Shown here: positions 23,066-34,251 of the stretch, piece after piece | How the letters are laid out: every line of letters begins with the position of its first letter | Numbering within the stretch: position 1 is the first letter of the stretch | Assembly: GCA_963920705.1 (NCBI GenBank) | Contig: OY987233.1 | Coordinates: forward strand, 6,438,001-6,502,000 | Direction: 5' to 3' | Source of the DNA: Odiellus spinosus | Taxonomy: Eukaryota > Arthropoda > Arachnida > Opiliones > Phalangiidae | Length of the DNA: 64,000 bases | Program-made: the position numbers and the translations under genes | The notes under the pieces: generated by a model | Databases searched by the model: none | What the model was told of the DNA's origin: nothing | The model's input: only the letters and a program-made list of their open reading frames with translations

Positions 23066-23930
23066 GGTAATAATTTTTTAACTATGTTTAACAACAGTTT
23101 AATTTAGTTTCGTGTATTAAATTATCTTTAAGTGAAGGAAAACATTGTTTCGAACGGATGTGGTTGCTATAATAGGTAATCGAGGCGCCTACTCCATCAG
23201 AGAGTAACCATGGCAGCGCTCGCGCCAAAAGCGCGCAAATCAAAAAATTTTAAATTTCAAACGGATTTTAGTTCCTAATTAGGCTTAGCTAAAAATGAAC
23301 TAGAAAGATCTTTTCCTAGTGTAAAAGTGTATTATTTTATGATTAATAACTAGAATAATATCGTTTTCGCTTCGGTAAGTCACTTTATTATAGTTATTGC
23401 GTATTTATAATTAAATATCTTAAAATTAACTGTTCTATGGGACGTCTTGATAACTCGTTAGGCTTAAGGTGACTAATCTAGCTGCTCCGTGATTGACTAT
23501 TGAATTGGTTCTTAACATTACAAAATACCACCTCCTTTATTTTGAAATCACTTTTGTACAACAAAATTCATGTTTTAACCATATTTACACTATTTTCTAC
23601 TCTACTCATAACTCTTAAACCAAGGTTGTCTGGTCCCTTTAAGAATACGTATCGAACGCTATTCAGACACTAATTAATGCAGGAAAAAATCATTTTTCAT
23701 CAGCCCCGATTCACGACGTCAGATAAGTGATAACACGCCCCATGGTTTGGCGCCAAAATGTATTCGCAATATTATATCGGCTTAGAAATAATCGCGGGTT
23801 TCAATTCTTTCTCACTTGAGTCATGTTCGAGTGCATGAAGAATCAGGTAGGACAAAGCTTTATGATTAGCTTAATTTCTTATTATCACTAACAAAAACCC
23901 ATGTAAAATCACGCGAGTTATCTAGAATTT
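23066..23930. other. spacer with a block shared with 43.8 kb
   Basis: 23198-23236 (GAGTAACCATGGCAGCGCT, CGCGCCAAAA) and AATTAGGCTTAGC at about 23278 match 43788-43864 in order and spacing. The remainder has nothing recognised. Confidence 0.5.
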
Positions 23931-24245
23931 TTCAGAATTATGTAGAAATATTTGGAATTTTGTAGAATTTTTCATAATTTTGTAGAATTATTCGAAATTT
24001 TGTAGAATTATTCAGGATTTTGTAGAATTATTCAGAATTTTGTAGAATTATTCAGAATTTTGTAGAATTATTCAGAATTTTGTAGAATTATTTAGAATTT
24101 TGTAGAATTATTCAGAATTTTGTAGAATTATTTAGAATTTTGTAGAATTATTCAGAATTTTGTAGAATTATTCAGAATTTTGAAGAATTATTTAGAATTT
24201 TGTAGAATTATTCAGAATTTTCCAGAACAGAATTAATTTTTCAGA
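23931..24245. repeat. 20-bp minisatellite
   Basis: The unit ATTTTGTAGAATTATTCAGA repeats about 15 times. Related, more diverged TTCTAGAATTTTC words continue to about 24345. Confidence 0.9.
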
Positions 24246-24359
24246 ACTTTCTAGAATTAATATTCCAGTATATTCTAGAATTTTCTGGAATGTTCTGAAC
24301 CTTTCTAGAATTTTGAAAAATTTCTAGATTTTTTTAGATTTTTCTAGAATATTCCCTGG

Positions 24360-24606
24360 GCATCAAACGTCGGCCCATGTTAATGTTAGGACATTACGAG
24401 CACTGTTAAAGGCTGAAATAATATGATTAGTCCAAATTTATTTTATTTATTTTTTTATAGAAATTTAACCAAACTTCAGAAATTAATTTAAACACCAAAA
24501 ACGTGTCTAAAAATTTAGAAAAAATTCTCGAATAATTTTTATGGCATAGTGATTCCTAAAATAAATTCAAAAGCTGTTCCATTTTTAGCTCCAAGTCTCC
24601 CTTTAA
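24360..24606. mobile_element. Fam2 MITE, right half
   Basis: It starts in the Fam2 centre (CATCAAACGTCGGCCC) and runs through the right arm to CAAGTCTCCCTTTAA. Confidence 0.75.
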
Positions 24607-24907
24607 AAATTGCATTTTCATTATTAAATAAAAAAAAAAATATTTCTTCGTAATCTCAACAATCAATCAGTACAAAAAAGGTCGGTATTATAATAATATT
24701 TAACTCTAATGGAAAAAGGTTTAGCCAAACATATATGTTTAATGTCGTTACGCATAAATTTGGCGTTAAGTACAAGGACTTTTGTCAAAATTTGAATATC
24801 ATAGCACGAAAGCTTTGCCAAAAACCAAAAAAGTCATTCCTATATTAAAGTAGACACGCAACCTGTTACTCGATTCGGGGCCTTGTCAAATTAATCTTGC
24901 GCCAAGT
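24607..24907. other. nothing recognised
   Basis: Spacer between MITEs. Confidence 0.4.
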
Positions 24908-25436
24908 TAGAGCTCGGAATCGGATATCCATTATCTTCTGTTATTCGTATATTTTCAGATATTTTATTTTCGGATAAATTGTTTCGTAACTAAAAATTGA
25001 AATTTCTATATTCTTATAATTGTTAAACGTATAAGGTTCACCCGAAGATGAGCCTTTGGTGCTTTATCTACGAACAAATTACTCGTATTCGAACGTATAA
25101 CGATCAATAAGAAAATTCGCGTTTCCAAAATAAGTCTAAAATATAAGAAAAATATTTCAAATTGACTTTTAATTCGAAGATTATAAATAATACAACGAAA
25201 CTAAGATTTTAAATCATCTTCTTATTCATTGTTTTTCACGAAAACATTTTTTTTATCCGAACGTATAACGCGGATAATATTCTAAGATAAGGCCATTTTT
25301 GGATAAAAGTGATATGGGTTATGCTTTTTACTTTATCTTCGAATAAGTTAACTCGAATGAAAAATAGTCTATTTTATAATATACATTTTAGTAGATTTTA
25401 TCCAATTAATAAAAAATATGCGTTTTCCGAGCTCTA
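24908..25436. mobile_element. Fam3 MITE, full length
   Basis: TAGAGCTCGGAATCGGATAT to TTTTCCGAGCTCTA, 529 bp, in the opposite orientation to 2273-2790. It abuts a Fam4 remnant. Confidence 0.85.
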
Positions 25437-25676
25437 ATTTTGAATTGGGAGAGAGGGATGGAATTTAGGCGGGTCGCACTTGGCTATATTGTCTTTCCTC
25501 CCAACTCCGGAATTTCTCCAAAGAGTGGCGCTTCCTCCGTTCACTATTTACACGGCGACTGCGACCGCTAGAGTGTCTCGAATCAGAATCTACCGGTACA
25601 ATTACCCGGACCTTAGCTGATAGTATTAGGCTACGGGGCGTTGTTTACTTTTATGGAATAAAGTGATTAACTTTTG
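25437..25676 (-). mobile_element. Fam4 MITE, partial, abutting Fam3
   Basis: It begins inside the Fam4 core (TTTTGAATTGGGAGAGAGG) immediately after the Fam3 end and reaches the terminal AACTTTTG. Confidence 0.75.
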
Positions 25677-26256
25677 ATATAAACCATTTTTGTGAATTCT
25701 CCGCGCATACCAAGCGAATTTGGTCCATTTTGCAAATATAAGTAGGCCTAGTTTATATCTACCACGAAATATAGCGTGTTCGGCTTATCGCCTAAGAGAT
25801 TTAAACCTAAACCACAATGCTCGCTAAATCTAACAAAAAAGCAAGTCACGACTCGGATAAAAAAGAGTAGAAATAAATGTCTGTTCTCTACCTACACGCG
25901 ATCATTATGTAAATTAGAATTTGCCTTGATACACTTGGTAAGCGAATGTTTTCTTGTCCTACAGAGTCCTACAGACCAACGTAACTGTATTGATTACTGG
26001 AAAAACGTAGGGTTAGAAAAGATAATCCAATCATAGAAAAATAGGCTTCTAAAATTGGAAATTATGGCTTTTCTAAGAGTGTAAAAATCAATATTAAACA
26101 TGCCAGCTAACTTCCGAGCAGCTGTGGAAGTTTCGTATTAAAAGTGCAAGTACTATCTAGAGTAAACTTGTTCGAACAAACATGGTTTGTTTGACAGAGT
26201 ACAAACAAATCTATAAAACTTGGATTACCTGAAAATATAAGGGAATTTGAATGTCA
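25677..26256. other. nothing recognised
   Basis: The 86-residue frame at 25776-26036 has no recognisable motif and no clear splice context. Confidence 0.4.
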
Positions 26257-26601
26257 ATTTAAAAGTTACCTGGAAAAAGGAAAATAGGCTTAGCTGGATT
26301 CATGGAGATCCAGAATTTCTTCTCATTGATGGGTCAGGGACCAATGAACAAAGGCCCTTCGTTAAGGCGAGATCTCCATTAGACTTCCAATAATACTCGA
26401 TTGGTCCCTGACCCTTCAATGTGAAGAAATTATGTATCTCCATGAATCCAGCTAAGCCTATTTTCCTTTTTCCGGGTAAGTTTTAAATTTATTTCTAGTT
26501 TAAAATCCATTTGTAAATTTATTTACTGTTGGATTAAGCATATTTAGACGATAGGGAATCGATAAAAATCACTCGTTGTTAGGTTGCATTCTCCCTTTTA
26601 A
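26257..26601. mobile_element. Fam1 MITE, left arm lost
   Basis: The core and right arm are present from AAAAGTTACCTGG to GGTTGCATTCTCCC and TTAA. The left terminal arm is missing. Confidence 0.75.
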
Positions 26602-26952
26602 TATAAAAACCTTATTTGAGACTCGGCCTTGTAAACTAAGGATGTGTTGGTGGTTAAATCATTTCCTAAAACGTCTGGATGAGAATATAGCGACGAAACT
26701 AAAACAAAACTATACCCGAGGGGAAAAAAGTGGATTAAGAACAACAAATATAAAGAAAAATATCCGAGATGGCCATTGATTCAAACACCCGCCTTAATTA
26801 AGCGTTCCCTGTAGACTGATGGCCGAAAAATCCAGGCCATTACATAAAGCAAACAAGAAAGTATGTAGGCTTATAGAAGCAAAGGGTTTGGAGAGTGCGT
26901 TTATTCAGCTTTCACGCTTAAAAGATGTCTGATTTCCTTAGAAAAACGCTTT
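26602..26952. other. nothing recognised
   Basis: Spacer; no gene signal. Confidence 0.4.
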
Positions 26953-27019
26953 TCAAATATAATTTTTGGTTCCTTCAAATATAATTTTTGGTTCCTTCAA
27001 ATATAATTTTTGGTTCCTT
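26953..27019. repeat. 22-bp repeat, three exact units
   Basis: TTCAAATATAATTTTTGGTT+CC occurs three times in succession without change, right before a Fam3 copy. Confidence 0.9.
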
Positions 27020-27506
27020 GTGAATGTCAGTCAGATATTACCCGTTCGTGAAAAAATATCCGTTTCTTATTCGAGTTAACGTATACCTGAATGTAAGGCA
27101 AAACTTTTTATTCGTGCTCATTGTTATAGGAAGTTTATACTAGTTATTCATCCGCCGCTAAGAAAAAGTTGAAACTCTAGTTCTTCACAGATTTTAACCC
27201 AAATTGAGATCTTGAACCTAGAATGTAGTAATTTAGTCGCTGTTCCTTTCAATTTATAGAATAAAATAGAATTATTATATTTCATTCTACACGGATTTCG
27301 AGAAACGTCATATTTTTATCTTCGCATTATCTGTTTGAATAAACGCGTAATTTTTTTTATTAATCGAGCTAAAATTTTATCTTCGGGTCTAATTCATATC
27401 CATTTGATTGATTAACAAACAATTTATCCGAGATTAAAATATCAGAAAACAAAGCATAGTCATCAATGGATATCCTAAGTTATTCATTATCCGATTCCGA
27501 ACTCTA
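27018..27506. mobile_element. Fam3 MITE, second subfamily, left end lost
   Basis: It follows 10169-10690 from GTGAATGTCAGTCAGATATT and ends ATCCGATTCCGAACTCTA. The left terminus is replaced by the 22-bp repeat. Confidence 0.7.
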
Positions 27507-27865
27507 GGTGAACGATATTCCCCTTATAAAGAGACGCATTTGATATTATTATTTTGCCAGAAGAGTTGAAATTAAGGCCTATTTCTTTATGAGTTCTAAC
27601 TTTCCATTCTATTTCGCCAAAGAAATTCTCATAATGGAAAACTTATATTGATCAAAAATATACATATAATTTGTTTATTGTAACATCCAACCGAAATGTC
27701 ACCAAAATTTGTGGTAAAAAGTAATAAACTTTTTTCATTTAATCTGACACATTTAAAGGAAAAAATAAAAGTTATATATACACGGACATAAAAGCAAAAT
27801 AGAAGAAAAAAAACCTAACTTCCGAAACTTTTCCAAAAAATCAAATAATAGAGAGAATAAGGCTT
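27507..27865. other. nothing recognised
   Basis: AT-rich spacer. Confidence 0.4.
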
Positions 27866-28055
27866 CTCGACCATTGGACAGAATTCCATTGGACAGAATC
27901 CCATTGGGCAGAATCCCATTCGATCCACAATCCCATTCAACCGATACGTTTTCGTAAACCAGAATCCCATTCGACCGAATCCCATTCGACCGTCAATCCC
28001 ATTCGACCGAATCCCATTCGACCGTCAATCCCATTCGACCGACGTTCACAATCAG
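27866..28055. repeat. minisatellite left of the telomere-like block
   Basis: Repeated AATCCCATTCGACCG and ATTGGACAGAATCCCATT words, about ten units of 13-16 bases. Confidence 0.85.
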
Positions 28056-28072
28056 AAGTCCATTAACACATT

Positions 28073-28132
28073 CTAACCTAACCTAACCTAACCTAACCTA
28101 ACCTAACCTAACCTAACCTAACCTAACCTAAC
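28073..28132. repeat. interstitial telomere-like (CCTAA)12
   Basis: Sixty bases of uninterrupted CCTAA, i.e. TTAGG on the other strand. TTAGG is the usual arthropod telomere unit. It lies between two mirrored minisatellites. Confidence 0.95.
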
Positions 28133-28360
28133 CATTATCGGCTTAAATTCATCGGGACGCCCTTTTTGGTTTCGGCCCAATGGGAAATTCTGTCTATGGG
28201 GGATTCGGTTCAGCGGGATTCGGTTCAGCGGGATTTCGGTTCAATGGGAATTCGGTGCATTGGGCTCGGTCGACCAAGATTCGGTTGATTGGGACTATTT
28301 ATTTTTTATTTCGGACCAATGGGAATTCGGTCCAATAGGATTCTATTCAATGGGTATATA
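28133..28360. repeat. minisatellite right of the telomere-like block, inverted
   Basis: GGGATTCGGTTCAGC and CCAATGGGAATTCGGTCC words are the complement of the left array's CCCATT and GAATCCC words. The three blocks therefore form one inverted structure of about 490 bp. Confidence 0.85.
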
Positions 28361-28437
28361 CCGAGAATAAGAATTTCTTTCTTATTTTATTTCGCTTCTC
28401 AACTTACGTTCGATAATTGTTTAAAGGGAAGATGACA

Positions 28438-28769
28438 CAGGGTTGCCGCAGGTCAGGGAAAACAGGGAAAAGTCAGGGAATTTGAAAATGAACCTAAAAG
28501 GTCAGCGAATTTAAAAATGAACCAAAAAAGTCAGGGAATTTTAAGATATTTCAAGAAGCCAGGAAATTACAATCATTATCTGCGGAAAAGATTTGAAGCT
28601 GACCGTGTTAGTTGTATAGAATAGAACAAAGATACGCTTGCAAAAAGTTTGGCGAACTCGATTATAATAACAATAAAAGGTTAAAAATTGGGTAGTGTTA
28701 GCTGAAACCGTCAGGGAAAAACCTGGAAAAGTCAGGGATTTTGAATCAGAAAAAACTGTGGCAACCCTG
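28438..28769. mobile_element. Fam12 MITE, full length
   Basis: Inverted ends CAGGGTTGCCGCAG and CTGTGGCAACCCTG bound 332 bp, flanked by TGACA on both sides. The subterminal parts are rich in GTCAGGGAA words on both arms. CAGGG ends recall hAT elements, but those make 8-bp duplications, so the class is open. Confidence 0.85.
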
Positions 28770-28814
28770 TGACATTTAAAATAACAATTTATCTATTGTG
28801 AAGTAAATTATTAT

Positions 28815-29503
28815 CAAAAGTCTATCACTTTATTCCATAAAAGTAAACAACCCCCGTAGCATAATACTATAGCAAAGGTTGAGGTAAATGTAACGGCAGA
28901 TTCTGATTCGAGACACTCTAGTGGCCGCAGTCGCCGTGTAAATAGTGAACGGAAGAAGCGCCACTCTGCGGAGAGATTCCGTTGGTGAGAGGGAAGACAA
29001 TATAGCCAAGCGCGGCCCGCCTAAATTCCGTCCCTCTCTTCCGACTCAAAATATCGAGGAAGAGTCTAAATAACTTGAGCCAGACAGGGGTGATGATTTT
29101 ATTGTCTATTTTTAAATTATTAGCTATAACGTAAAACCAAGAATCCATTCAGGTTCCATAAGAATATGGGAGCATAGCTTTAGCCTCTGGTACCATCCTC
29201 CCAAACTTTGTAAGAAAAGTTCGTCCGCAATTTTCGCAACACTTGTACGCTTAGATCTTTTTTCGGTCGGCTCCATTTTTATTACCCAAAATACTATGTC
29301 AATGTCGTTATAGTGGCGCGGGTTATTAATAGATGTCAGGAGCGATTTACTTGAAAAATCGATTCGAAGCAGACGAACTTTTGCTACAAACTTTGGGAGG
29401 ATGGTTATTGAATCGCGGCCCTCCCATATTCTTATGGAACCTGAATGAATTCTTGGTAAAACTGAACGAGGCGTTGTTTATTTTTATGGAATAAAGTGAT
29501 GGA
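28815..29503 (+). mobile_element. Fam4 MITE interrupted by Fam5
   Basis: The left end CAAAAGTCTATCACTTTATT and core run to 29137. After the inserted element the right end resumes (GAGGCGTTGTTTA to AAGTGATGGAC). About 30 bases of the right arm are absent. Confidence 0.8.
29138..29455. mobile_element. Fam5 MITE with perfect 7-bp duplication
   Basis: Inverted ends of about 35 bases (CAAGAATCCATTCAGGTTCC and complement) bound 318 bp. GTAAAAC stands on both sides (29131-29137, 29456-29462). It is the only copy in the window. The superfamily is unknown; P-type elements make 7-8 bp duplications. Confidence 0.85.
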
Positions 29504-29555
29504 CTGAAAATATACGATTAACAGAAGATAATGGGTTATCTGATTCCGAGCTCTA
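29504..29555. mobile_element. Fam3 right-end fragment
   Basis: AAAATATACGATTAACAGAA to GATTCCGAGCTCTA, directly after the Fam4 end. Confidence 0.7.
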
Positions 29556-30210
29556 GATAACAGATATATTTTTTAACCTGGTTTAACTTGATCAAGCTGA
29601 TTATTGAAAACCATATAACAATGTGAAAATCCTTTAAATATAACAAATACCTTGGCTAAAAACCGTTCGATATAAAGTCCAAAATTGATTTATTTTTAAT
29701 GTTACAATCCCTTTAAGAAAACCTTTCATCTGTTTCTTAAGAATTCGTTGAAGTTGGTGGTATTGAAATTAAAAAGAGGCTGGAATGTCAGTAAGTAGAT
29801 TTCCTAATCAGATTCCTGGTACCGAACCAAAAATTGTTTTATACTAGTTCTTGTTAGAGGTGAGATGGCCGAAACTACTTCTTCTCTGTGAAGTATTAGC
29901 ATGGTATATTAATTCGCCTCAGCTTTTTCTGTTACGCCAACCAATCTTGAACAGCAGTAACGACATGTCCAAACTTTTTGACATTGTTTTAGACAGGCAC
30001 GCCTTTCCGACCGGGTAGAGAAACAAAGACATTGCTTTCTATGAAGTTTTTACTCGAATTTCGCTTATAATTGACGGGTTTTGATTTTTGCGGGAGGCAT
30101 TTTTTGCGGTTAAAGTGGGAGTGTCATTTGAAACTTTTCAATACCACTACTATAATTTATTACATGGCTTTATGGTTATTTTTCATTGAAACAATGAATT
30201 TGCTTAAAAT
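29556..30210. other. nothing recognised
   Basis: Spacer without a supported gene. Confidence 0.4.
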
Positions 30211-30270
30211 CAAAAGTCTATCATTTTATTCCATAAAAGTAAACAACGCCCTGTAGCTTAATATTATCAC
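30211..30270 (+). mobile_element. Fam4 left-end fragment
   Basis: CAAAAGTCTATCATTTTATT through GCTTAATATTATCA, cut off where the next Fam3 element starts. Confidence 0.75.
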
Positions 30271-30825
30271 TAGAGCTCGGAATCGTATATCCATTATCTT
30301 CTGTTATTCGTATATTTTCATATATTTTATTTTCGGATAAATTGTTTCTAACTAAAAATTGAAATTTCTATATTCGTATAATTGTTAAACGTATAAGGTT
30401 TACCCGAAGATAAGCGTTTGGCGCTTTATCTACGAACAAATTACTCGTATTCAAACGTATAACGATGGATAAGAAAATTCACGTTTCCAGAATTAGTCTA
30501 AAATATAAGAAAAATATTTCAAATTGACTTCTAATTCGAAGGATATAAATAAAACAACGAAACTAAGGTTTTAAATCATCTTTTTATTCGTTATTTTTCA
30601 CGAAAATAAATTTGGAATTTTTTAATCCGAACGTATAACGCGGATAATATCCTAAGATAAGGCCATTTTTCGATTAAAAAGGATATGGATTATGTTTTTT
30701 ACTTTATCTTCGAATAAGTTAACTCGAATGAAAAATAGTCTATTTTTAATCAAACAGATAATATACATCAGAATTTAGTAGATTTTATCCAATTAATAAA
30801 AATTATACGAATTCCGCGAGCTCTA
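30271..30825. mobile_element. Fam3 MITE, full length
   Basis: TAGAGCTCGGAATCGTATAT to GAATTCCGCGAGCTCTA, 555 bp, the best preserved long copy. It lies next to Fam4 sequence, as does the copy at 24908-25436. Confidence 0.85.
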
Positions 30826-31069
30826 TATCCAATGTTCAGAGACTCAATTGTTTTATTTTAGGTACAGCTGCTAAATTTATACCATTTAAAGATTTCAAAT
30901 AATTCTGAGAATTTCAATTTTAAGCAGTCTTTCAACCATGTACGAAGCAAATTTCTCTAATCAGCTAATAAGCAATTAAACTTTGGGAATATTCCAGATA
31001 TTCAGTAAATTGGTCTTAGCTAGAATTCTATAAAGTTACTTTCACACTGAAGACATTAAAACCCTTTTT

Positions 31070-31425
31070 TTAAAGGGAAACTTGGAGCTAAAAATGGAGC
31101 ATTCCAAAAAAAATATATATATATTTCATCCTTCAACAGCGCTTGTAAATGGTCGGCGTTCGATGAGTGAGATCTTGGGAGTCAAACGCCGGCCTATTAT
31201 TTTAATATTAGGACATTACAAGCACTGTTGAAGGCTGAAATAATATGATTGGTCCTAATTTAGATTTACTTTTATAGAAATTAGACCAAACTTTATAAAT
31301 TAATTTTAAAACCAAAAAGGTGTCTAAAAATTGTTTGAAAATCCTCGAATACTTTTTTTGGCACCCGGTGATTCCGAAAATAAATTGAAAAGCTGTTCCA
31401 TTTTTAGCTCCAAGTTTCATTTTAA
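31070..31425. mobile_element. Fam2 T2-type MITE, internally shortened
   Basis: TTAAAGGGAAACTTGGAGCT to AAGTTTCATTTTAA. The left arm has a large gap after AAATGGAGC. The centre keeps the inverted word GGCGTT...AACGCCGGCC. Confidence 0.8.
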
Positions 31426-31701
31426 ACTTTTCGAAAATTTATATATTCTGTTAAATGATCTTTACTGCTGACCCCCAAACCTTTACCAAAACGGTTAAGT
31501 GTCTAGTGTGAACGCCCCTATAATATAGTGCCTTCTAAATCGCTCGATATTTAATTCATTCACTTCTGAAAATGTCACTATAATCATCTCATCTTTGGAT
31601 TACGCGTATGAAATTTTAATCGGTTTTTGAACGTCATGTATTATATGTAAGCGCATGCACTCTTAATCCGTCTTTTAATCGGATGTAAATCCTGTAAGAT
31701 T

Positions 31702-32121
31702 TTAAATGGAGAATGCAACTTAGCAACAAGCGATTTTTTTTTATCGATTCCTGATCGTTTAAATAGGCCTAATCCACCTAGGCCTAAAAATAAATTTAAA
31801 ACTTATTCGGAAAATAGGCTTAGCTAGGTTCATGAAGATCCCGAATTTCTTCGCCTTGAAGGATTATCGACCAATGAGCAAAGTTCCGTCGTTAAGGCGA
31901 GATCTCCGTGAGGTTTCCAGTAAAATTCGATTGGTTTGTGACCCATCAATGCGAAGAAATTCAGGATCTCCATGAATCCAGCTAAGCCTATTTTCCGGGT
32001 AAGTTTTAAATTTATTTCTAGTTTAATATTTGTTTGTAAATTTTTATACTGTTGGATTAGGCCTATTTAAACGATAAGGAATCGATAAAAAACTTGTTGA
32101 TAGGTTGCATTCTCACTTTAA
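31702..32121. mobile_element. Fam1 T2-type MITE, full length
   Basis: TTAAATGGAGAATGCAACTT to GGTTGCATTCTCACTTTAA with TTAA at both edges, 420 bp. Arms and core are complete. Confidence 0.85.
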
Positions 32122-32443
32122 ACATAGGGAATTGATATGAGATTAAGTTTTATTGGATTTAATTCTACCTTTAATCCTTGTTGAATATATTTCCGCGCCA
32201 TAATTCCCATAGGAACATTAGAAACCTTAATAATTAAGCTTTTATTAGACGGTAATTACCTAATTTTCGCCTTCGAACGTTAATATATCGATTGAATATA
32301 TAATCAATTATATATTCGTTCATGAATGGCTTACGCTTTTACGCGAATTTCTCAAATAGATTCAATTTTATATCCGGTTTTACCAGAGCGGCTTGTTTAG
32401 TATCGTATTTAACGGTTCGATTCTAAATTTATCCTTACAATAA
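32122..32443. other. nothing recognised
   Basis: AT-rich spacer. Confidence 0.4.
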
Positions 32444-32445
32444 AG

Positions 32446-32699
32446 CTGGGTTTTCAAAGGAGCGGGTAGCGGGCAAAAATCGAGCGGGTGCGAGAAAAAA
32501 CTGAAATATATCGCTCCCGCTAAGCAAAAGACCGTTTTTATTAAAACGAGTTTTTGGGCGAGAGCGGGTAAATCGCGGGAAAGAGGTTAAAAAATCGCTA
32601 CCCGCTCCGATCTGACCCGATTAGATATTCTCGCTCCACTTTCATTTTCTCGCCCCCGCTGGATTTTTACCCGCTACCCGCTCCTTTGAAAACCCAGCT
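32446..32699. mobile_element. GC-rich MITE, tandem copy 1
   Basis: Inverted ends GCTGGGTTTTCAAAGGAGCG and complement, about 45 bases long, bound about 254 bp. The interior has CCCGCT and AGCGGG words. Five bases (TTCAA) separate it from copy 2. Confidence 0.85.
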
Positions 32700-32704
32700 T
32701 CAAG

Positions 32705-32957
32705 CTGGGTTTTCAAAGGAGCGGGTAGCGGGCAAAAATCCAGCGGGTGCGAGAAAAAACTAAAATATCTCGCTCCCGCTAAGCAAAAGACCGTTTTCAT
32801 AAAAGCGAGTTTTGGCGGGAGAGCGTGTAAATCGCGGAAAAGAGGGTAAAAAATCGCTACCCGCTCCGATCTAACTCGATTAGATATTCTCGCTCCGCTT
32901 TCATTTCCTCGCACCCGCTGGATTTTGACCCGCTACCCGCTCCTTTGAAAACCCAGC
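32705..32957. mobile_element. GC-rich MITE, tandem copy 2
   Basis: Same structure and orientation as 32446-32699, differing by scattered substitutions. The frame on the minus strand (32642-32914) crosses the junction and is not a gene. Confidence 0.85.
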
Positions 32958-33204
32958 TTTAGGCCCGATCAGTTTTCCCAACAACTATTGAAGAATATGA
33001 CCAAAATGTTATAGCGTTTGCCTTCATTTGGTTGCTGCCGTAAAGTTTTCATAAACTCTACATGTATGTTTAATTTCTGTGCAATTTTTGGAAAAATTGT
33101 TAAAAGATGATCTAAAGGTCAACCTGGTAATTAAGCTAAGGAACTTGTTAATTGGACTAAAAGTTCGGAGAAACGTCAAGGTGTTACTAGATTCTGCATG
33201 CTAA

Positions 33205-33690
33205 ATGGTCATGGGACAGTCAGAAAGTTTTGTAGGTTGGGCCAAAAGGTCATGGGAAAGTCACACTGTTTGTAGATTTTGCAAAAAGGTCATGGAAAAG
33301 TCACATTGTAGATTTTGCAAAAAGGTCATGGGAAAGTCAGAAAGTTTTGTAGATTGGGCCAAAGGGTCATGGGAAAGTCACACTGTTTGTAGATTTTGCA
33401 AAAAGGTCATGGGAAAGTCAGAAAGTTTTGTAGATTGGGCCAATAGGTCATGGGAAAGTCACACTGTTTGTAGATTTTGCAAAAAGGTCATGGGAAAGAC
33501 AGAAAGTTTCTATTTTGGATTAAAAGGTCAAGGAAAATCAGATAGTTTGCAGATATGGCCAAAGGTCACGGGAAAGTCAGAAAAGTCGAAAAGTGTGTGT
33601 ATATTGGACTAAACGTTCAGGGTAAAGTTATTGTATTTAAAGATTGGATTAAAAGGTCAGGAAAAAATCAGGAAGTTTTGTAGATTGGAT
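33205..33690. repeat. minisatellite with two alternating about 40-bp units
   Basis: GGTCATGGGAAAGTCACACT... and GGTCATGGGAAAGTCAGAAA... units alternate, giving an 80-bp higher-order period, then decay. The 135-residue frame at 33205-33612 (RFCKKVMGK repeats) is an effect of the array. Confidence 0.85.
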
Positions 33691-34251
33691 CATAAAGGGT
33701 GGCCTAAGTTAAAAGAAAACTTAGGCGAATAAAAAATGGGCCAAAGATTATGTATATGGTTCGAACGCAACAACAAGATTATCTAAAACCTATCTCCATT
33801 TTTCCTCTAACTTATAAGAAGGGAAATATTACGAGAATTCAAACGTCGTACATAAGTTGGCATTGACTATTTCCTTCTCTATCCGATTTAAGATTATGTA
33901 TCCATCCGCTTCAAGTTTTCACTGTTATATTAACGTTCCTTGATAAATACTGTTCTATTTAAAATGATTTATATTCGATAGTCAAGACTGCATTGAAAAA
34001 AAAATATATATATATATATACTATAAATATATTTTTCGGTTCTTATTCAAGACCGCCGTGTCGAAACTAATCCATTTCTCGGTGTCGCGATCTTTCATAC
34101 CCCTAGTTATTTATTCGTAAAAATAGCGGCGAACAATCGAATGAAAAAGAAATTAATAGCAAAAGCGAGGCATTTTCAAACCCCTTTCTTAAGACCCTAG
34201 TCCTGACGCTCACAAAATATCCTTGCTCTATCTATCACCATATGCTCAATA
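33691..34251. other. nothing recognised
   Basis: AT-rich spacer with a short (AT)n near 34005-34020. Confidence 0.4.

Noticed and set aside
27866-28360. CRISPR-like array of short repeats
   Set aside because: Units lack constant repeats with distinct spacers; the setting is a eukaryotic genome.
33205-33612. 135-residue frame with Cys-containing RFCKKVMGK repeats resembling a zinc-finger-like protein
   Set aside because: It follows a DNA minisatellite, units shift length, and no spacing fits a known finger.
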